In this document: one piece after another, positions 44,626 to 52,391 of the stretch | How the letters are laid out: each line of letters begins with the position of its first letter | Numbering within the stretch: the first letter of the stretch is position 1 | From: Bacillota bacterium | Lineage (GTDB): Bacteria; Bacillota; Clostridia; Acetivibrionales; DSM-1351 | NCBI GenBank assembly: GCA_023433945.1 | Contig: JAEYTP010000094.1 | Coordinates: forward strand, 10,877-74,876 | Length of the DNA: 64,000 bases | Direction: 5' to 3' | Position numbers and translations under genes: made by a program | Notes under the pieces: generated by a model | The model's input: only the letters and a program-made list of their open reading frames with translations | The model's database searches: none | Told to the model about the DNA's origin: nothing

Positions 44626-45990
44626 TTACATAACCATTTCCATATCTTGATCGGAACAGTCCCTATCCTGTCGATCCATTAATGTATTGGTAATCATTTC
44701 TGCCAATCTGATAGCGCCCCTATAACCAACAATAGGTAGGTATGAGTGTACATATCTGTCAATTATGGGGAAGCCCACCCTTACAAAAGGTATATCTTCG
44801 GCTTTTGCGATGTATTTACCGTGGGTTCCGCCCATAAGTAAATCCACTTTGTCGTTTTTAAGCCATTGATGGAGTTCAAACAAATCGCCTGATGCTTTTG
44901 CAATACAATCCTCGACCCCAAACTTCTCAAATAGCTCTTTAGCGAGGGTCTCGAAGCGCTCACCCGGAGTACCAGTTATTAGATACTTTGGAATCATTCC
45001 TAACTCAAGTACAAAAGCAGCTATTCCAAGCACTGTGTCGGGGTCACCATATATCGCTACGGTTTTATTGTGAGTATAAGGATGAGTGTCTAGCATTATA
45101 TCTAGCAGCTGACCTCTCTCTTCCTCAATCTCATAGGGCACTTCGTTCTTACTGAAGCGGGAAAGAGCCATTATGAAGTTATCTGTTGCATCTACACCAA
45201 TAGGCAAAGGAAATGTTTTATAATTTACTCCACATTGGCGTTTCAGTACATTTGCTTGCTCTGTAGTTGCTATTTCACCCAGAGCATAAGATACTTCACA
45301 GTTACCAAGGTCTATGATATCGCTAATGAGTGTACCACCCTTTGGATACATATCATAATTACCTGTCATAGGAGCATCGAGAACACCGCTTGTATCGGGC
45401 ATCAATATATACTTAGTACCTAGCAGCTGCGCAAGTCTCTTTAGCTCGCGCATATCTCCAGGATTGATAAAACCAGGAAATATTGCAGCTTTGCCGTTTT
45501 TTGACTTCGTATTTCTTGAGAGATACTTTATAAAACCACATACCATATTTGAATACCCGGTGATATGAGAACCTACATAGCTTGGGGTATTGGTGTGAAC
45601 CATGTACTTACCTTCAGGAATGTCAATATCATTGATATAGGAGCCTACGTCATCACCTATTGTTTCACTCAGACAGGTGGTATGTACTGCAATAATGTCC
45701 GGCTGGTATATCTCAAAAATATTTTTTGCTGCTGTTTTAAGATTTGAGCCTCCTCCGAAAACGGAAGCACCTTCTGTGAATGAGCTGGAGGAAGCAATAG
45801 CTGGTTCCTTGAAATGTCTGGTTAGATACATTCTGTGAAATGAACAGCAACCCTGTGAACCATGGCTGTGGGGCATGCACCTGTGTACTCCGAGTGCGGC
45901 ATACATAGCACCAACAGGCTGGCAAGTCTTTGCAGGGTTAATTCTAAGTGCTGATCTTTCGGATACTTCTTTTGGTGTTAGATTAAGCAT
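44626..45990 (-). CDS. nifK: Nitrogenase molybdenum-iron protein beta chain
   Basis: A 454-residue beta subunit of nitrogenase component I. P-cluster cysteines are visible in PAKTCQPVGA (C23), HGSQGCCSFHR (C48) and HTTCLSETIGDDV. It lacks the roughly 50-residue N-terminal extension of the Azotobacter type, as in Clostridium pasteurianum. The ATG at 45990 follows GGAGGTG, which is inside the last codons of nifD, and overlaps the nifD stop by eight bases, so nifD and nifK are translationally coupled at equal level. Confidence 0.97.
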   Translation of the reverse strand: MLNLTPKEVSERSALRINPAKTCQPVGAMYAALGVHRCMPHSHGSQGCCSFHRMYLTRHFKEPAIASSSSFTEGASVFGGGSNLKTAAKNIFEIYQPDIIAVHTTCLSETIGDDVGSYINDIDIPEGKYMVHTNTPSYVGSHITGYSNMVCGFIKYLSRNTKSKNGKAAIFPGFINPGDMRELKRLAQLLGTKYILMPDTSGVLDAPMTGNYDMYPKGGTLISDIIDLGNCEVSYALGEIATTEQANVLKRQCGVNYKTFPLPIGVDATDNFIMALSRFSKNEVPYEIEEERGQLLDIMLDTHPYTHNKTVAIYGDPDTVLGIAAFVLELGMIPKYLITGTPGERFETLAKELFEKFGVEDCIAKASGDLFELHQWLKNDKVDLLMGGTHGKYIAKAEDIPFVRVGFPIIDRYVHSYLPIVGYRGAIRLAEMITNTLMDRQDRDCSDQDMEMVM

Positions 45991-47578
45991 GTTTTTCACC
46001 TCCAAATTGCAATGTCCCTTCAAGAGTAGGCGCAGTTTTCCAAGGTGCCTTTACATATCCCCATGCAGGAGTATAGATTCCCATAATAATATCTCTAGCA
46101 AAGTTTACTGCACCTTTAAAGCCGGCATATGGTCCGCTGTAATCATAGGAATGTAGCTGCCTAGATAATACACCATCTTTCTGAGCAATGTATTTATCCT
46201 TAATGCCTGAAAAGAATATATCGGGTTTTAAAAGCTTAAGTAATTCTTCTGTTTCAAAATGATTTAGATCATCCACTACAAATGACCCGGGAGCCATATC
46301 CTTCATCATTCCATCATATTGATTGAGAGGTATCTCTTCCTTCAGCATTTCAAAACGCTCAGGAGTAAGAAATATCTTGTATTTATCAGGCACAGGCTCA
46401 ACAGTAATAGACTCAATGTTTTTACTGTCAGCATCCTCTTTTATATCAGGAATAATATCTCTTCCTTCATAATCATCTCTATGAGCAAACTCATAGCCTG
46501 CCAGAATAGTGCTCACTCCAAGGTCATTTAACAGCATCTGATAGTGATGAGCTCTTGAGCCTCCAACATAGAGAGCAGCAGTCTTACCCTTGAGTTTTTC
46601 CCTGTAATGCTCCATGCTCTCAGATATATCTTCAAGCTCTTCTGCAATAACCTCTTCAGTTCGTGCAATAAGCTCTTCGTCCCCAAAGTATTTGGCCATG
46701 TTTCGTAAAGATTTTATTGTGCTTTGAACGCCTATAAAGTTAACTTTAATCCAATTGGTTCCGTATTTGGTATTAAGCATTTCTGCTATATAGTTTATAG
46801 AACGGTGACACTGAACTACGTTTAAATCTGCGGTATGGGCATTTCTTAACTCTTCAAAGCTACCATCGCCTGTCATTACCGATATAATGTTGTAGCCTAT
46901 TCTCTTGAGAATTCTCGAAATTTCCCAACCGTCACCACCGATATTATACTCACCTAGAATATTTATAGAGTATTTTTGAGGAGCATTATCTCCAGTGCCG
47001 ATAATATGCTTGATGAGTCCATTGTTTGCAATGTGGTGACCACCCGACTGACTGACACCTTTATATCCTTCGCAGCTAAAAGCCAAAACCTTTTTTCCAT
47101 ACAATCTCTCTGATTCTGTAGCAATAGCGTGTATATCATCGCCAATAAGACCTACCGGGCAGGTGGAACAAATCATGATACACTTTGGATCAAATATTTC
47201 TACTACTTCCTTTATGGCCTGCCTGAGCTTTTTTTCACCGCCAAATACTACGTCAGATTCCTGCATATCAGTTGAGAAACAGTATTCAAGAAAACTGACA
47301 CCCTTTTCATCACTGACTGCTTTGTGCCTTCTGGTACCCCATGTATAAAAGGCGCAACCAATAGGTCCATGTGTTATAACTGCAACGTCTTTTAGAGGGG
47401 AGAGAACAACACCCTTACAGCCTGCATAACAACAGCCTCTGTGGGTCATTATTCCAGGAATTGCCCTAGTATTTGCAGATATGGCAGCAGGAGTTTCAGT
47501 TATCTCCACGATATGCTCTTTTCTATTTTTATAAACCTTCGCACTATATTTATTTAGAATGGTTTCTTTTATTTGCAT
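45983..47578 (-). CDS. nifD: Nitrogenase molybdenum-iron protein alpha chain
   Basis: A 531-residue alpha subunit that holds the iron-molybdenum cofactor. P-cluster cysteines are in THRGCCYAGCKG (C49), HGPIGCAFYTW (C75) and STCPVGLIGDD (C140). The cofactor ligands are in VVQCHRSINYI (Cys) and LHSYDYSGPYAGF (His). It is about 40-50 residues longer than the Azotobacter chain because of an insertion around 380-430, typical for clostridial NifD. AGGAGGTG precedes the ATG. The molybdenum type is confirmed by the adjacent nifK and mod genes; there is no anfG or vnfG. Confidence 0.97.
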   Translation of the reverse strand: MQIKETILNKYSAKVYKNRKEHIVEITETPAAISANTRAIPGIMTHRGCCYAGCKGVVLSPLKDVAVITHGPIGCAFYTWGTRRHKAVSDEKGVSFLEYCFSTDMQESDVVFGGEKKLRQAIKEVVEIFDPKCIMICSTCPVGLIGDDIHAIATESERLYGKKVLAFSCEGYKGVSQSGGHHIANNGLIKHIIGTGDNAPQKYSINILGEYNIGGDGWEISRILKRIGYNIISVMTGDGSFEELRNAHTADLNVVQCHRSINYIAEMLNTKYGTNWIKVNFIGVQSTIKSLRNMAKYFGDEELIARTEEVIAEELEDISESMEHYREKLKGKTAALYVGGSRAHHYQMLLNDLGVSTILAGYEFAHRDDYEGRDIIPDIKEDADSKNIESITVEPVPDKYKIFLTPERFEMLKEEIPLNQYDGMMKDMAPGSFVVDDLNHFETEELLKLLKPDIFFSGIKDKYIAQKDGVLSRQLHSYDYSGPYAGFKGAVNFARDIIMGIYTPAWGYVKAPWKTAPTLEGTLQFGGEKHA

Positions 47579-47601
47579 CTAATTCACCTCCTATTTGCCG
47601 A

Positions 47602-47979
47602 TTATTCTTCCGTCATCTGACCGTCCCTAACTCTGTAGGTTTCGAATATGGGTAACACAAAAATCTTTCCGTCACCTGGATTGCCTGTAATATTGGTATC
47701 CATAATTGTTTTTACTACTTTCCAGACATCTTCATCCTTAACTACAAGGGTAAATGCCCTTTTGGGTATCAGTCTACCAGCTTCCGTCATATGCTCTCCT
47801 GTGGGAGATGTGGGCAACTCGCCTGTATCAAGGACATACTGCAGGACATTTGCATCAACACTTTTTTTGCCTCTACCAAGTACCTTACGACAGGTAAATG
47901 CAGGGAAGCCACTGCTTGCTAATGCTTCTTTAGTCTGGTTTACTCTATTGAGTCTGACAATTGCCAAAACCTCTTTCAT
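47602..47979 (-). CDS. nifI2: Nitrogenase-associated PII protein NifI2
   Basis: A 125-residue PII-family protein. KVLGRGKKSVDANVLQYV begins the longer T-loop region of the NifI2 type, and IPKRAFTLVVKDED and NPGDGKIFVLPI close the fold. With NifI1 it forms a hexamer that binds 2-oxoglutarate and ATP and, when nitrogen is sufficient, blocks nitrogenase activity by binding component I. AGGAGG precedes the ATG, 11 bases after nifI1. Location between nifH and nifD is typical of archaea and clostridia. Confidence 0.94.
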   Translation of the reverse strand: MKEVLAIVRLNRVNQTKEALASSGFPAFTCRKVLGRGKKSVDANVLQYVLDTGELPTSPTGEHMTEAGRLIPKRAFTLVVKDEDVWKVVKTIMDTNITGNPGDGKIFVLPIFETYRVRDGQMTEE

Positions 47980-47990
47980 AGCAACACCTC

Positions 47991-48317
47991 CTAAAGTCCC
48001 TTCTTTGCAGTACTGATGGTATATGCTTCTTCTACTGGGGAAACGAATATTCTGCCATCACCAAAGTTACCATTTTCACCCGTCCTGGCAGTTCTCATAA
48101 TTATCTTGACTACATCATCTTTGTCTTCATCATTTACAATCAGGATTAACATTTCTTTTGGAATCTCGTCGTAGTATACCTCTCCAACCTTTACACCCTT
48201 TTGCTTACCACGTCCGTAAACATCCATCTTTGTTACGGCTGGAAAACCCGCGGATAGCAATTCTGATAGAACTGCGCCTACTTTCTGCGGTCTGATTATT
48301 GCTCTAATCATTACCAT
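47991..48317 (-). CDS. nifI1: Nitrogenase-associated PII protein NifI1
   Basis: A 108-residue PII-family protein starting MVMIRAIIRPQKVGAVLSELLSAG. The T-loop region is YGRGKQKGVKVGEVYYDEIPKE and the C-terminal GNFGDGRIFVSPVEEA is the PII end signature. It is the partner of NifI2 in direct ammonium switch-off of nitrogenase. The ATG at 48317 follows GAAGGGAG; an open frame to 48356 upstream carries no ribosome site. It lies 28 bases after nifH. Confidence 0.94.
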   Translation of the reverse strand: MVMIRAIIRPQKVGAVLSELLSAGFPAVTKMDVYGRGKQKGVKVGEVYYDEIPKEMLILIVNDEDKDDVVKIIMRTARTGENGNFGDGRIFVSPVEEAYTISTAKKGL

Positions 48318-48345
48318 AAAATCACTCCCTTCAATATGAACAAAA

Positions 48346-49167
48346 TTAAAGATCAAGTATTCCGTGTTCCATCAGTATTTCTTCAAGCCTATCCTGTTTC
48401 ATAGGCTTTGGAACCACAAACATATCATTTCCGTCAATCGCTCTTGCAAGCTGTCTGTATTCATTTGCTTGAGTTGCACTAGCATCAAAGTCAATAACGG
48501 TTTTCTTGTTTATCTCAGCTCTCTGAACCATATTGTCTCTTGGTACGAAATGAATCATCTGGCTTCCAAGTTCTTTAGCAAATGCTTCTACCAATTCTTT
48601 TTCACCGTCAACTTTTCTGGAATTACAGATAATTCCGCCTAAACGAACTCCACCGGTACTTGCATACTTCTGTATGCCCTTTGCAATGTTATTTGCTGCA
48701 TATAATGCCATCATTTCACCACTTGCAACAATATAGATTTCTTGTGCCTTTCCTTCTCGAATTGGCATTGCAAAACCACCGCATACAACGTCACCAAGTA
48801 CATCATAGAATACATAATCGAGTTCCTTTTCATAGGCTCCCAAACGTTCCAACAAACCAATCGATGTGATAATTCCTCGTCCTGCACAGCCTACGCCTGG
48901 TTCAGGACCGCCTGATTCAACGCATTTGATACCTGCAAAGCCCTTTTTCATAACCAAATCCAGTTCGATGTCTTCACCCTCTTCTCTCAGAGTGTCTAGT
49001 ACCGTTTGCTGTGCAAGGCCACCTAATAATAACCTCGTTGAATCTGCCTTTGGGTCGCAGCCTACTACCATTATTTTTTTGCCCATTTCACCCAAGCCTG
49101 CAGTTAGGTTTTGTGTTGTAGTAGATTTGCCTATACCACCTTTTCCATAAATCGCTACCTGTCTCAT
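48346..49167 (-). CDS. nifH: Nitrogenase iron protein (dinitrogenase reductase)
   Basis: A 273-residue homodimeric ATPase that passes electrons to the molybdenum-iron protein. P-loop GKGGIGKS is at 8-15 and the 4Fe-4S cysteines are C94 (GVGCAGRG) and C129 (DVVCGGFA). R97 matches the site ADP-ribosylated by DraT in other bacteria; no draT or draG is here. ATG 49167 is preferred to the in-frame GTG at 49176, which is too near the AAGGA site. It is the first gene of the nif block, behind a sigma-A-like promoter and folded leader. Confidence 0.98.
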   Translation of the reverse strand: MRQVAIYGKGGIGKSTTTQNLTAGLGEMGKKIMVVGCDPKADSTRLLLGGLAQQTVLDTLREEGEDIELDLVMKKGFAGIKCVESGGPEPGVGCAGRGIITSIGLLERLGAYEKELDYVFYDVLGDVVCGGFAMPIREGKAQEIYIVASGEMMALYAANNIAKGIQKYASTGGVRLGGIICNSRKVDGEKELVEAFAKELGSQMIHFVPRDNMVQRAEINKKTVIDFDASATQANEYRQLARAIDGNDMFVVPKPMKQDRLEEILMEHGILDL

Positions 49168-49199
49168 AAAATCCACATCCTTTCTTAAAAAAGGTAAAA

Positions 49200-49270
49200 C
49201 AAAAAAGAGCCATAAAGAAATCTCACGTCTTAGTGATAATTTATTTACGACTCCCTCGTCATCTTTTTTG
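49200..49270 (-). ncRNA. Structured 5' leader of nifH (candidate regulatory RNA)
   Basis: Read leftward, CAAAAAAGA (49270-49262) pairs perfectly with TCTTTTTTG (49208-49200), enclosing two small hairpins. One is ATGAC-GAGGGA-GTCGT (sharing one base with the outer stem), the other is TCAC-TAAGAC-GTGA; each has a six-base loop. A U run forms the 3' arm. The layout recalls paired-hairpin antiterminator targets of ANTAR proteins, but the loops lack the A at position 1, so the assignment is only a hypothesis. Confidence 0.45.
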
Positions 49271-49299
49271 AATAGTGTTTAATTTGTACTATGAATACT

Positions 49300-49328
49300 A
49301 TTATAAAGGTAAATTGTGGTATCAACAA
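49300..49328 (-). promoter_or_regulatory. Promoter of the nif block
   Basis: On the minus strand TTGTTG and TATAAT are separated by 17 bases, about 135 bases upstream of nifH. This is a sigma-A type; I found no GG-N10-GC (sigma-54) element between this point and nifH. Confidence 0.65.
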
Positions 49329-49394
49329 TGAACTCAATTGTATATTTATGGAAGAAAAATGAACTGTAATTTGGATAAATTGCACAAATTATTA

Positions 49395-49748
49395 TTAAAA
49401 CTTCTTAAATGCAAAAAATACTGCCCCAAGAATACAAACAAACGATAGCAAGTAATTAAGCTTGAAGCCTTCTTTTAAATAAAATACCGAAAAGAATCCG
49501 AAAACTACTAATGTTATGGCCTCTTGAATTATTTTTAGCTGAGCAGTATCAAAATCTCTTGAAGCAATTCTATTTGCAGGTATCATGAAGCAGTACTCAA
49601 AGAATGCAATTCCCCAGCTAATCAAGATAATGATGGGGAGAGAGGTTGAAGTATCCTTAAAGCGAAGATTTCCGTACCATGCAAAGGTCATAAATATGTT
49701 TGAAATTACGAGCAACAAAAACGGCCAAAATTTGATTATAGATGACAT
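49395..49748 (-). CDS. DMT-family membrane protein, DUF486
   Basis: A 117-residue membrane protein with four hydrophobic helices. WPFLLLVISNIFMTFAWYGNLRF, WGIAFFEYCFMIPANRI and FFSVFYLKEGF match DUF486, a small branch of drug/metabolite transporters without known substrate. The start at 49748 has GGAAGG nine bases upstream; the open frame reaching further to 49880 does not look like coding sequence. It is divergent from fabV and lies upstream of the nif promoter on the same strand. Confidence 0.85.
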   Translation of the reverse strand: MSSIIKFWPFLLLVISNIFMTFAWYGNLRFKDTSTSLPIIILISWGIAFFEYCFMIPANRIASRDFDTAQLKIIQEAITLVVFGFFSVFYLKEGFKLNYLLSFVCILGAVFFAFKKF

Positions 49749-49910
49749 ATGTACTATCCTTCCAAAATTAAATAGATTATTATGTATGTTCCAAAGTATA
49801 TAATAGTAGCAAATATTACATAAATCAATATATTTTGACACTAAGTTAAAACTATTTTTTATAGGTATTAAATTTAGCATAGTAATGGATATTGCAAGGC
49901 CTAACTCAAA

Positions 49911-49927
49911 TTATTACCTGATACTAA
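49911..49927. promoter_or_regulatory. FapR-like operator upstream of fabV
   Basis: TTATTACCTGATACTAA matches 15 of 17 positions of the FapR box as I remember it (TTAGTACCTRGTACTAA). It ends eight bases before the -35 box of fabV. Confidence 0.5.
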
Positions 49928-49935
49928 TATCTAGT

Positions 49936-49964
49936 TTGAATTATTAAAAAAAATAGTATATAAT
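49936..49964 (+). promoter_or_regulatory. Promoter of fabV
   Basis: TTGAAT and TATAAT are separated by exactly 17 bases, about 85 bases before the fabV start codon. Confidence 0.7.
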
Positions 49965-50050
49965 AATTTTGTAATTGCATACATTTGTTTACTGATATAA
50001 TGTTTGCACACCGTCAAATCAGAAAAGCAATAAAGAAGGGAATGAGTATT

Positions 50051-51235
50051 ATGGTAGTAAAGCCAAAGTTCCGTGGATTTATATGTACTACATCACATCC
50101 TATTGGTTGTGAATATAACGTAAAAAGCCAGATTGAATACGTAAAAAGACAGGGGAAATTAAAAGGCCCAAAAAGGGTATTGGTTATAGGTGCATCAACA
50201 GGCTATGGATTAGCTTCAAGAATTGCAGCTGCCTTTGGTGGTGATGCTGCAACTATTGGTGTATTTTATGAAAGGGCAGCAAGTGGAAATAAAACAGCAT
50301 CCGCAGGCTGGTATAATTCTGCAGCTTTTGAGAAGTTCGCTTTAGAAGAGGGGCTTTATGCAAAAAGTATAAACGGAGATGCTTTTTCCAATGAAATTAA
50401 ACAAAAGACAATAGACCTTATAAAAAAGGATTTAGGTACAGTTGATTTGGTTATATATAGTTTGGCTTCTCCTAGAAGGACTCATCCTGTTACTGGTGAA
50501 ACCTTCAATTCTGTCTTAAAGCCTATAGGCAGTGCATATACCTCTAAAACGGTTGACTTTCATACAAGGGAAGTAACAGATATTACTATAGAACCGGCAA
50601 ACGATGAGGATATCAGGCAAACAGTTGCTGTTATGGGTGGTGAGGATTGGCTGATGTGGATGGAAGCACTGAAGCAGGAAAATGTGCTTTCAGAAGGAGC
50701 AATCACTTTGGCTTATACCTATGTAGGACCTAAACTAACACATGCAGTGTATAGAGAAGGTACAATAGGTAGGGCAAAGGACCATCTAGAAGCAACGGCA
50801 ACAGAGATCACCGACAGGCTTAAGGATATTGGTGGCAAGGCCTATGTTTCTATAAATAAGGCAGTTGTGACTCAGGCAAGTGCTGCCATTCCGGTTATAT
50901 CATTGTATGTAAGTCTGTTGTTTAAGGTTATGAAGGAGAACGGCACACACGAGGGCTGTATAGAACAGATGTATCGTATGCTAAAAGACAGAGTATATGG
51001 AAATGACATTAAGCTCGACCAAAATGGAAGAATTTGCATGGATGACTTGGAAATGCAAAGTGACAATCAAAGCTTTGTATCAGATAATTGGGATATTGTT
51101 ACTTCACAGAATGTATCTGATATTAGCGATGTCGATGGGTATAGGGCTGATTTCTTCCACTTATTTGGGTTTGAGTTTGACGAGGTAGATTATGACGCGG
51201 ATGTTGAGATTGATATAAAGATACCCAGCCTCTAA
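50051..51235 (+). CDS. fabV: Trans-2-enoyl-CoA/ACP reductase FabV
   Basis: A 394-residue NADH-dependent reductase of the FabV/Ter family, which reduces the double bond of trans-2-enoyl-ACP or -CoA in fatty acid or butyrate synthesis. It has the start VVKPKFRGFICTTSHPIGC, the nucleotide loop VIGASTGYGLASRIAAAFG, and YTYVGPKLTHAVYREGTIGRAK, the Y-x8-K active site (about 235-244). ATG 50051, ten bases from AAGAAGGG, is preferred over 50042. A FapR-like operator and a clear promoter precede it. Its stop overlaps the stop of a convergent AraC-type gene by three bases. Confidence 0.95.
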   Translation: MVVKPKFRGFICTTSHPIGCEYNVKSQIEYVKRQGKLKGPKRVLVIGASTGYGLASRIAAAFGGDAATIGVFYERAASGNKTASAGWYNSAAFEKFALEEGLYAKSINGDAFSNEIKQKTIDLIKKDLGTVDLVIYSLASPRRTHPVTGETFNSVLKPIGSAYTSKTVDFHTREVTDITIEPANDEDIRQTVAVMGGEDWLMWMEALKQENVLSEGAITLAYTYVGPKLTHAVYREGTIGRAKDHLEATATEITDRLKDIGGKAYVSINKAVVTQASAAIPVISLYVSLLFKVMKENGTHEGCIEQMYRMLKDRVYGNDIKLDQNGRICMDDLEMQSDNQSFVSDNWDIVTSQNVSDISDVDGYRADFFHLFGFEFDEVDYDADVEIDIKIPSL

Positions 51236-52107
51236 AGTCCCTTTCTAAGGGTGCTCGGAGTAGTGCCAGTAAAATGCCTGAATATTTTGTTGAAGTTGGC
51301 AAGATTATTGAAACCACAATCAAGAGCAATCTCGGATATACAACTATCCTCGGATTTCAATAACTGAATAGCCTTTGATACTCGCATTTTATTTAGGTAT
51401 TCTATTGGCGAGAAACCAGTGCACTGCTTGAAGAATGCAGAGAAATAGTTGGGGGACATGTATACTAATTCCGCCAAGGTATTAAGCTCGATTCTTTCAT
51501 TAAAGTGCTGATTTATGTACTCAAACACCTTTTCAAGCTTTTCAAGCTTTCGGCTTTTACTCCTTAGGTTTTCACTAGGCTTGCTCTCATCTTGATAATG
51601 TCTTATGAGATAAGTAATAATGTGCAATAATTTAGCCTTAATCATAAGCTTATAGCCCGTTGGCTGATCTACGTATTCGTTCTCTATTTCAGTGAGTAAT
51701 CTGAATAACTCCTTGCCAATTTCGCTTTTACTATCAATCTTGTTATTAAAATTGGAACTTCTTTCGAAAAACGGCTGCAGGTATTGATAATCAAGCTGGC
51801 TTTCTGACGACCAAACAAGAGAAGGCTCAAACATAAGTACTGGCATAATCATATTATCAGGTGGAAGAACCTCCATGTAATGTGGCTCTATATTGTTTAT
51901 TACAACAATATCCCCCTCGTTCATTTCATATGCTCTGTTTTCAACATAATAAATCCCCTTACCTTGCTTTACAAAGGCAATCTCAAGGTAGTTATGCCAG
52001 TGAAATGTATTGTTCATGCAATAATAGGGCTCCATATCAGTAAACTTGATTCTGAATGGAAAGTCTACAGGAAACGTTTTGGGCTTATATACCTTTGATG
52101 TTGCCAT
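51232..52107 (-). CDS. AraC-family transcriptional regulator with cupin sensor domain
   Basis: A 291-residue regulator. The N-terminal part (about 15-110) is a cupin-like sugar-binding domain (HWHNYLEIAFVKQGKGIYYV, GDIVVINNIEPHYM). The C-terminal AraC DNA-binding domain has two helix-turn-helix motifs: ELNTLAELVYMSPNYFSAFFK and ISEIALDCGFNNLANFNKIFRHF. It is divergent from galT-galK-galE and so probably regulates galactose use, which is inference. ATG 52107 is chosen because the frame upstream is not protein-like; GGAGG lies 13 bases before it, a long spacing. Confidence 0.88.
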   Translation of the reverse strand: MATSKVYKPKTFPVDFPFRIKFTDMEPYYCMNNTFHWHNYLEIAFVKQGKGIYYVENRAYEMNEGDIVVINNIEPHYMEVLPPDNMIMPVLMFEPSLVWSSESQLDYQYLQPFFERSSNFNNKIDSKSEIGKELFRLLTEIENEYVDQPTGYKLMIKAKLLHIITYLIRHYQDESKPSENLRSKSRKLEKLEKVFEYINQHFNERIELNTLAELVYMSPNYFSAFFKQCTGFSPIEYLNKMRVSKAIQLLKSEDSCISEIALDCGFNNLANFNKIFRHFTGTTPSTLRKGL

Positions 52108-52278
52108 AGGATTAGCATATCCTCCAAAGAAAAAATAATGTAACACTATACTAATCATATTACTACAAATGCTTCTTGTGTTAAATAGGTTATAAGCTAC
52201 TTTGCTTATTAAATAAATAGCATGGTACAAATCGTAAAATAACATTATATTTTAATAAAATAATCAGAGAATTTGCAT

Positions 52279-52316
52279 GTGTTTAACTCTATAATAATTA
52301 ATATAGAGCTAAACAC
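52279..52316. promoter_or_regulatory. Near-perfect 38-bp palindrome upstream of galT
   Basis: GTGTTTAACTCTATA and TATAGAGCTAAACAC are inverted copies with one mismatch, separated by eight bases. The left arm includes a TATAAT. It lies between the divergent regulator and galT, a good operator position. Confidence 0.75.
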
Positions 52317-52336
52317 TTATTGATAATTATCAGTAA
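52317..52336. promoter_or_regulatory. Second palindrome upstream of galT
   Basis: TGATAATTATCA (52321-52332) is a perfect palindrome, extended by TTAT and GTAA to an almost symmetric 20 bases. It directly follows the 38-bp palindrome and lies about 55 bases before the galT start. Confidence 0.65.
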
Positions 52337-52391
52337 AAAAGTATTATTATTTCCCCCAAATATATAAAATTCTGAAGGAGGAGAATACCAT

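Noticed and set aside
45983..47578. Alternative (vanadium or iron-only) nitrogenase
   Set aside because: There is no delta subunit gene (vnfG/anfG), NifD carries the usual molybdenum-type motifs, and molybdate transport genes are in the same block.
49200..49330. Sigma-54 promoter for nifH
   Set aside because: I searched for a GG-N10-GC element on the minus strand upstream of nifH and found none; a sigma-A-like promoter is present instead.
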